DNA from: Salinimonas iocasae
GTDB taxonomy: Bacteria; Pseudomonadota; Gammaproteobacteria; Enterobacterales; Alteromonadaceae
Length of the DNA: 64,000 bases
Assembly (NCBI RefSeq): GCF_006228385.1
Contig: NZ_CP039852.1
Coordinates: 2,682,001 to 2,746,000 of the forward strand
Direction of reading: 5' to 3'
Under the pieces are notes generated by a model, which was given only the letters and a program-made list of their open reading frames with translations, did no database searches and was not told the origin of the DNA. Below, one piece after another: positions 58,699-64,000 of the stretch; the first letter of the stretch is position 1, and each line of letters begins with the position of its first letter. Position numbers and translations under genes: made by a program.

Positions 58699-60288
58699 TT
58701 AGTGCTCACGGGTTTTAGTAAACTGAATATCAGGGTAGCGCTCTTGCGCAAGTTGCAAATTGACCATAGTAGGCGCGATATAAGTTAAATTATCACCACC
58801 ATCCAGCGCCAGGTTCTGCTCTGCTTTGCGACGGAATTCATCAAGCTTTCTTTCATCGTCGCTATAGACCCAGCGGGCAGTGTTTACGCTGATATGCTCA
58901 TATAGCGCATCAACATTGTATTCTGCTTTAAGACGGGCAACGACCACATCAAATTGCAGTACACCTACAGCCCCGACAATAAGGTCATTATTCGCCAAAG
59001 GACGAAAAACCTGTACCGCCCCTTCTTCAGAAAGCTGAATTAAGCCTTTTAGCAGTTGTTTTTGCTTGAGGGGATCGCGCAAACGAATACGCTTGAACAG
59101 CTCAGGTGCAAAGTTTGGAATACCGGTAAATTTAAAGTTTTCACCCGAGGTGAAGGTATCACCAATACGAATGGTGCCATGGTTATGCAAACCGATAATA
59201 TCACCGGCATAAGCCTCCTCCAGCAGAGCGCGGTCACCGGCCAGGAAAGTCAGGGCATCAGCAATGCGGATATCTTTGCCTATGCGCGAGTGGCGCATCT
59301 TCATGCCCTTTTCGTACTTACCGGAAACGATGCGACAAAATGCCACACGATCGCGGTGCTTTGGATCCATGTTGGCCTGAATCTTAAACACAAAACCACT
59401 GAATTGCGGTGCACTGGCTTCAATTTTGCCATCCTCTGTTTCCCGGGACTTTGGTGCCGGCGCCCAGTCCACAAGGCCATCCAACATATGGTCAACACCA
59501 AAGTTACCCAACGCAGTCCCGAAAAATACCGGCGTTAGTTCACCTTCTAGAAACAGTTCTTTATCAAATTCGTTAGAGGCGCCGCGCACCAGCTCAAGTT
59601 CGTCTCGCAACGTAGAGGCCAGTTCATCGCCCACGGCATCATCAAGCTCTGGATTGTCCAGCCCTTTTACCGTTCGGACATCCTGGATCGTATGACCCTG
59701 GCCACTTTGATACAAAATGATCTCATCGCGATAAAGATGATAAACGCCTTTAAAGCCTTTACCACTGCCAATAGGCCAGGTAATAGGCGCGCACATCATA
59801 TTCAGCTCGGTTTCAACCTCATCCAGCAATTCCATTGGATCGCGGATATCGCGGTCTAGTTTGTTCATAAATGTGATGATTGGCGTATCACGCAGTCGCG
59901 TAACTTCCATCAACTTACGGGTACGATCCTCGACACCTTTAGCCGCATCGATCACCATCAGACATGAATCCACAGCGGTCAGTGTGCGGTAAGTATCCTC
60001 TGAAAAGTCTTCGTGCCCCGGCGTATCCAGCAGATTAACAAGATGGTCAGAATACGGAAATTGCATGACCGAGGTTGTTACTGAGATACCCCGCTCTTTT
60101 TCCATCTCCATCCAGTCTGATTTAGCATGCTGCCCGGATTTTTTGCCTTTAACCGTACCTGCCTTTTGCAGCGCACGACCGAACAACAATACCTTCTCAG
60201 TAATGGTGGTTTTACCCGCATCAGGGTGCGATATTATGGCGAATGTGCGACGTTTCTGAATTTCGTTCGCTAGCGCGTTATTACTCAT
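58699..60288 (-). CDS. prfC: Peptide chain release factor 3
   Basis: RF3 is a GTPase that removes RF1 and RF2 from the ribosome after termination. The 529-residue protein has the G1 motif [10 protein letters not shown]3 [12 protein letters not shown] and G4 NKLD. It matches E. coli in length (529). In E. coli the order is holD-rimI-yjjG-prfC; here holD and rimI lie upstream on the same strand with a large lipoprotein gene between. Confidence 0.98.
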   Translation of the reverse strand: MSNNALANEIQKRRTFAIISHPDAGKTTITEKVLLFGRALQKAGTVKGKKSGQHAKSDWMEMEKERGISVTTSVMQFPYSDHLVNLLDTPGHEDFSEDTYRTLTAVDSCLMVIDAAKGVEDRTRKLMEVTRLRDTPIITFMNKLDRDIRDPMELLDEVETELNMMCAPITWPIGSGKGFKGVYHLYRDEIILYQSGQGHTIQDVRTVKGLDNPELDDAVGDELASTLRDELELVRGASNEFDKELFLEGELTPVFFGTALGNFGVDHMLDGLVDWAPAPKSRETEDGKIEASAPQFSGFVFKIQANMDPKHRDRVAFCRIVSGKYEKGMKMRHSRIGKDIRIADALTFLAGDRALLEEAYAGDIIGLHNHGTIRIGDTFTSGENFKFTGIPNFAPELFKRIRLRDPLKQKQLLKGLIQLSEEGAVQVFRPLANNDLIVGAVGVLQFDVVVARLKAEYNVDALYEHISVNTARWVYSDDERKLDEFRRKAEQNLALDGGDNLTYIAPTMVNLQLAQERYPDIQFTKTREH

Positions 60289-60456
60289 GCTTACACTTAT
60301 TCTTTAATTGACCGGGGGGCGAGATATCCGGCCATGGTGAATTACAATATCAATGGCACGGGATTATATAGTGTATAAGCTCACAAATACACACGGAGAG
60401 GGGATGGAGATAGCTGATACGCTTATTTGCGCGGGCTCGGGGTGGCAGAAAATTAG

Positions 60457-60482
60457 AAAGCACTGCTGATGCAGTGCTTTTT
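60457..60482. terminator. Bidirectional terminator of the large lipoprotein gene
   Basis: A perfect 10-bp stem AAAGCACTGC/GCAGTGCTTT (60457-60466 with 60471-60480) has a TGAT loop and T-rich flanks on both strands. It separates the lipoprotein gene from prfC. Confidence 0.85.
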
Positions 60483-60500
60483 AACGGCAATGATAGTGTC

Positions 60501-62474
60501 TTATTTGATTTGACCGATGGCGCGCATTTCATCCTTCAAAGCACGAAGCATGTGGGCATCCGACTCATCTTGGTGCTGCGTTTCCTTCAGTCCAATCGTT
60601 TTTACCTGATTAGCCGGTGAATAGGTTGCAGTGGTACAATACTCAGGCAATTCAGTTGAAGCGATACCCTGTCCGGCTACGAACACACCGCCCCCTTCTT
60701 CCTGCCATACTGAAAACACTGACTGATAGACATCGTACATCTGGCTGCTTTTGAGTACCTGATAATTCAGGTAAGACGATGCATTGAGCCCGTGGCCTCC
60801 TGAGTAAGCGGTAAGTGCAATGCCATATTCCTGAGATAGTGTGGCAGCAGCGCGAACCGCGTAGCGCAGACCCGGCGCATGCGCTTCTTCATAATACTGG
60901 CCGGTACCATCTACGTAGTTGATTGCATCTGTAAGCATCGCATCAGCACTATCCACACTGAATTGATTCGCTGCATTATTCACCACAACAGGATCAACAG
61001 CCAGCGCATCAGCCTGTAGACCCGGCGCTTCCGCGCCCTCAAACTCACGAAGTAGCACTCCATCTAACAACATTGCGTTGTAGCTGTAACCCTTCATAGA
61101 ATTATTAAGTGTGCCAGCCAGCACCGTCACAACACGGTCGGCCTCCGTGTTCCAGACAGAGTCGAAAATAGCTTGTATTTCCAGCGTTCTTGCAGCCTGC
61201 CAGTTACTGATAAGGACATTTTCTTTAGCCAGTAACGAATGATTAGCAAGCAACTCACTTTGCATTGCGTCGGGCCAGCGCTGCGTGGCACGCGCCAGTG
61301 CATAGTCACGACCCATGCTTTGAGGATAAGTTCGGTTTGCCAGGTCGCTACCCAGCTCAATATATAAGACACGGTTTGTTTTAAGCGAGGTAAGTAATAG
61401 CTCCGCCATGGCGGTTACATAGGCATCATCAGCTGCTAATGGTATGTTCAGCCACAAATCGGCAATAGCTTTATCTGCTAATTCTGTCATTGCCTCATAC
61501 GGCACCCCACTGACGGTTCCCCAGTGTGCAGTTTGCATAGTGCTGCGCTGGCTCCAGCCCGATGCTCCCTGAAAACGACTTTCAGTTCCGGGTTTGCCAT
61601 AAAGCGCTGCATCACTGAACAAATTTGTTGTGCGCACCACGCGACTGGATGTCAGATAGCTGACGTAATCTGCAGAAAATGTTTCTGCGTTACTTGCACC
61701 GGGACGCTGCAGCTGAATGTTCTTAAGATAATTACCGGTACCATCGGGATCTGTCTGCGTAACAGAGATAGTAAGCGGACCAGTGCCGGCATAGTGCAGA
61801 ACAATCTGACCGTCCTGCTGCTCAATAATATCAGCGTTATCGAACGAAAATGCGCCCTGCCCTTCATAAGTCAGCGTGTACGAGCCCGTCTCATAGGCAC
61901 CCTGTACCTTTGAGGACATTACCGTTGTAAAAATAGTGTCAGCAATCGTACCATCTTTAAGTGTCATGGAAGTGGGCCACCCCTGAGCATCCGTCAGGAT
62001 ATTGGCCGGACGGTCAGTAACAATACCTGCGCTGGTGCTGTAAAACCAGCCATGACTGGCATCTGATACAGATTGTCCACGCATACCGGCTGACTTCATC
62101 AGATCATTAAACATCCATGCCGTCATATCGCTACTTACCGAAGCAAGCTGAACCCCAAGCCGGTAAGTTGCAGCCTCTGCGCTTACGTCTTCGGTCAAAG
62201 TATCAGCAATATTATTGACAGGTAGTTGACCAGCATCTTCAACATCGGCTGGCGGCGTATCCTGTTCAACTTCTTCGGTCGTATCTGATATCGGAGCTTC
62301 AGGTAACGGGTTAGAAGGGGCTGGATTCGATGGCGCTGGCAAGCTTCCCGTTGTAAGCGGTTCAGACTGGTTAGGCGCTGGCAGTGGCTCACTTGAATCA
62401 CTTCCACCCGAACCGCAGGCAGAAAGGGTTAAAACGGACAAACACACACTGGAAAGGAGAAATCGTCGGGTCAT
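60501..62474 (-). CDS. Large surface lipoprotein, cellulose-binding/glycosidase-like, function unknown
   Basis: The 657-residue protein has a lipoprotein signal with lipobox LSAC (Cys20). A Ser/Pro/Glu-rich linker follows (residues about 21-95). The main body starts with GVQLASVSSDMTAWMFNDLMKSAG and continues with YVSYLTSSRVVRTTNLF and IYIELGSDLANRTYP-like strands. This pattern recalls TIM-barrel proteins annotated as cellulose-binding or putative glycoside hydrolases, but I cannot place it in a numbered family. It sits between rimI and prfC, where E. coli has only yjjG, so it is probably a lineage-specific insertion. Confidence 0.65.
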   Translation of the reverse strand: MTRRFLLSSVCLSVLTLSACGSGGSDSSEPLPAPNQSEPLTTGSLPAPSNPAPSNPLPEAPISDTTEEVEQDTPPADVEDAGQLPVNNIADTLTEDVSAEAATYRLGVQLASVSSDMTAWMFNDLMKSAGMRGQSVSDASHGWFYSTSAGIVTDRPANILTDAQGWPTSMTLKDGTIADTIFTTVMSSKVQGAYETGSYTLTYEGQGAFSFDNADIIEQQDGQIVLHYAGTGPLTISVTQTDPDGTGNYLKNIQLQRPGASNAETFSADYVSYLTSSRVVRTTNLFSDAALYGKPGTESRFQGASGWSQRSTMQTAHWGTVSGVPYEAMTELADKAIADLWLNIPLAADDAYVTAMAELLLTSLKTNRVLYIELGSDLANRTYPQSMGRDYALARATQRWPDAMQSELLANHSLLAKENVLISNWQAARTLEIQAIFDSVWNTEADRVVTVLAGTLNNSMKGYSYNAMLLDGVLLREFEGAEAPGLQADALAVDPVVVNNAANQFSVDSADAMLTDAINYVDGTGQYYEEAHAPGLRYAVRAAATLSQEYGIALTAYSGGHGLNASSYLNYQVLKSSQMYDVYQSVFSVWQEEGGGVFVAGQGIASTELPEYCTTATYSPANQVKTIGLKETQHQDESDAHMLRALKDEMRAIGQIK

Positions 62475-62731
62475 AACTGCAACACACTTCGTTTAAGACA
62501 GACAAGTCGCTAAAGCTCAGCGATAAGATGGGCTAAGAGTAGCTGTGAAGTGCGTGAGTTACTAAGGATTACAGGTATAAGCGACAATACGGCAGTATTG
62601 CTGCATTTGGAAAATTTAATTTAAGTCAATTTGAAGGCTTTAAAAACATTTAGTTAGACTCAACAGAAAGATATAAGTCGAAACGAATGTTAATATACAG
62701 ACCTGTGCTCAACCACTGAGACAACGAAAAA

Positions 62732-63178
62732 TCAGAAATTATTTCGCTTCATAATAATGGCGTCCTCCCTGCCATCTTTTGCTTCATAATACTTTTTTCG
62801 TACTTCCTGGCCAGTAAATCCGTGGGATTTGTATAGATTAATCGCAATACTGTTACTCGCTCTGACTTCAAGCCAAATTGTTGCCATTTTTTTTTGCGTA
62901 CAAATATCAATAACTTTTTGAGTAAGCGCTTTTCCAGCCCCTTTCCCTCGCGCCCCAGGACTAACACCAATATCCATCAGTGTTGCTTCATCTGCAACCA
63001 TCAGAATAATGGCATAGCCGATAACATCAGCATCACCAAGGGCAATCATTTGGTACGGCGGGGTAACACAGTCAGCGAAAGCAGCGTACGACCAGGGAGA
63101 ATACGTTACCTGTTTATGAATATCATAGGCACCTTTTATCATCTCATGGTTATCAGGAGATAATGTTTGTATGGTCAT
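62732..63178 (-). CDS. rimI: Ribosomal protein S18 alanine N-acetyltransferase
   Basis: RimI is a GNAT acetyltransferase that acetylates the N-terminal alanine of ribosomal protein S18. The protein (148 residues, as in E. coli) has the acetyl-CoA motif DIGVSPGARGKGAGKALTQ and the C-terminal NLYKSHGFTGQEVRKKYY. The ATG at 63178 overlaps the holD stop (ATGA). A start seven codons earlier lies inside holD and is less likely. Confidence 0.95.
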   Translation of the reverse strand: MTIQTLSPDNHEMIKGAYDIHKQVTYSPWSYAAFADCVTPPYQMIALGDADVIGYAIILMVADEATLMDIGVSPGARGKGAGKALTQKVIDICTQKKMATIWLEVRASNSIAINLYKSHGFTGQEVRKKYYEAKDGREDAIIMKRNNF

Positions 63179-63633
63179 TGCCGCCACAGCTTTTCCCATA
63201 AAGCAGCTTTCTGAGTGGCCGTTAACTGGCCGGGCTCGCAGGGAAGCTCAATAGTAGTTTCAGTTACCCGAAGCACTTTGCCGATTACCCATTGTGGAGA
63301 AGACTTTTCAGGGTAGCAAAGCGCCCATGCCTGGTCGACATCATCTATAAACTTAGTATGCTGCGAACGCTGCTTCTGAGTTAATGGTATAACCGCAGGC
63401 TCGACAGACTCAGACTGAGCCGGTGTCTTGCCGGTTAGTGACTCCCTTAATTGCGAAACGCGATTAATGGACCCGGTACTATCAGTTTTGGGTGATGCTG
63501 GGGATGGTGGTTTTGCTGTGCCAGATGAGTCTTTAGTCGTCGTTTCTGTCAGTACTCGTTCATCGGCGTTAATCCAGACACAGATTCCCATTTGCTGAAG
63601 TGCGGCAATTTGAGCTTGAGTAAGATGAGACAT
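63175..63633 (-). CDS. holD: DNA polymerase III psi subunit
   Basis: HolD (psi) links the clamp loader to SSB through the chi subunit. The 152-residue protein has the short N-terminal pattern IAALQQMGICVW, like E. coli LLQQMGITQW, and the C-terminal ATQKAALWEKLW, like ARAALWQQI. The middle is Ser/Thr/Pro-rich and poorly conserved, as is typical for this subunit. The assignment leans on its four-base overlap with rimI, the E. coli order. Confidence 0.85.
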   Translation of the reverse strand: MSHLTQAQIAALQQMGICVWINADERVLTETTTKDSSGTAKPPSPASPKTDSTGSINRVSQLRESLTGKTPAQSESVEPAVIPLTQKQRSQHTKFIDDVDQAWALCYPEKSSPQWVIGKVLRVTETTIELPCEPGQLTATQKAALWEKLWRQ

Positions 63634-63687
63634 GAAACACTGGCTTCTGTATTGAGATAACTAACTATACGCCAGATAAGAGAAGAT

Positions 63688-63764
63688 TGGCAGGGGTGGA
63701 GGGACTCGAACCCCCAACCATCGGTTTTGGAGACCGCTGTTCTACCAATTCGAACTACACCCCT
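63688..63764 (-). tRNA. tRNA-Trp (CCA)
   Basis: A complete 77-base cloverleaf with encoded CCA. The acceptor arm pairs AGGGGTG with the 3' strand CACCCCT, and the discriminator is G. The anticodon loop CTCCAAA carries CCA. The T arm has GTTCGAGTC. Confidence 0.96.
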
Positions 63765-63871
63765 AGCGCGAAATGCATTATACGTAACGGATGTTAAAGG
63801 TAAAGGATTTTTCTGCAGACGATGCGCTAAGTGGTTACTTATCCATCATTTTTGCAAAAATACCATGACCT

Positions 63872-64000
63872 CTACACGCAGGCCTGGCACGATGCGTTTA
63901 ATGCTGCCGTCCACAACGCTTCTGTGGTATCTACCACTTCTTTTTGCTCATAGTAATAATGCTCAACGGTAGATTGCGCTATGTCGGCCTGTCTGGCATA
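63872..64000 (-). CDS. C-terminal fragment of an unidentified gene (partial)
   Basis: A frame of 42 codons enters from the right edge and stops at a TAG (63872-63874). It ends WTAALNASCQACV. The fragment RQADIAQSTVEHYYYEQKEV has a faint helix-turn-helix look, but it lies at a C-terminus, so I do not assign a family. The tRNA-Trp gene follows about 110 bp downstream on the same strand. Confidence 0.35.
   Translation of the reverse strand, partial: YARQADIAQSTVEHYYYEQKEVVDTTEALWTAALNASCQACV

Noticed and set aside
63872..64000. Assigning the right-edge fragment to the TetR family
   Set aside because: The helix-turn-helix-like stretch lies near the C-terminus, whereas TetR DNA-binding domains are N-terminal; the fragment is too short.

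Overview
The window looks like core chromosome of a marine gammaproteobacterium in or near the Alteromonadaceae. This is an inference from gene content, not a database match. It carries an rsx/Rnf operon ending in nth, a MotY-type sodium flagellar protein, two TonB-dependent receptors with an ECF sigma/FecR pair, and gene orders shared with Escherichia coli: holD-rimI close to prfC, smrB divergent from prmB-aroC, prfB-lysS, and yeaG-yeaH-ycgB. No phage, insertion sequence, CRISPR array or obvious genomic island was seen.

Left part (1-9.8 kb): a hybrid histidine kinase cut by the left edge, a periplasmic solute-binding protein, divergent queE/queC for 7-deazaguanine synthesis, a LysR regulator, and a MATE transporter translationally coupled to uvrB. 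About 1 kb without genes follows. It holds an IHF consensus, five GATC sites in 111 bp, an inverted DnaA-box pair and an SOS (LexA) box, and it ends at two identical tRNA-Asn genes.

10-26 kb: rsxABCDGE-nth with a long repeat tail in RsxC, a bidirectional terminator, a serine hydrolase, an alpha/beta hydrolase, divergent metR/metE, a glycerophosphodiesterase, motY, rnt, a 2-Cys peroxiredoxin and bfd.

26-35 kb: an iron/substrate-uptake style locus on the minus strand (receptor without STN domain, ECF sigma factor, FecR, receptor with STN domain), then grxD and sodB. 35.7-40.5 kb: the PrkA kinase-YeaH-SpoVR stress operon.

40.5-52 kb: the prmB-aroC-MFS-beta-propeller operon, smrB, a 40-residue membrane protein, a Fur-box/terminator unit that may encode a small RNA, a lipoprotein transglycosylase, gshA, an M16 protease lipoprotein, an orphan HPt protein, a pseudouridine synthase and a ketopantoate-reductase-like enzyme. 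53-64 kb: translation genes lysS, prfB (with its programmed frameshift), argS and prfC, a large glycosidase-like lipoprotein, rimI, holD, tRNA-Trp and a fragment of an unidentified gene at the right edge.

The least explained items are the gene-free locus at 8.6-9.6 kb and the candidate Fur-controlled RNA at 45.8 kb. All motif matches were made by eye and no search was run.
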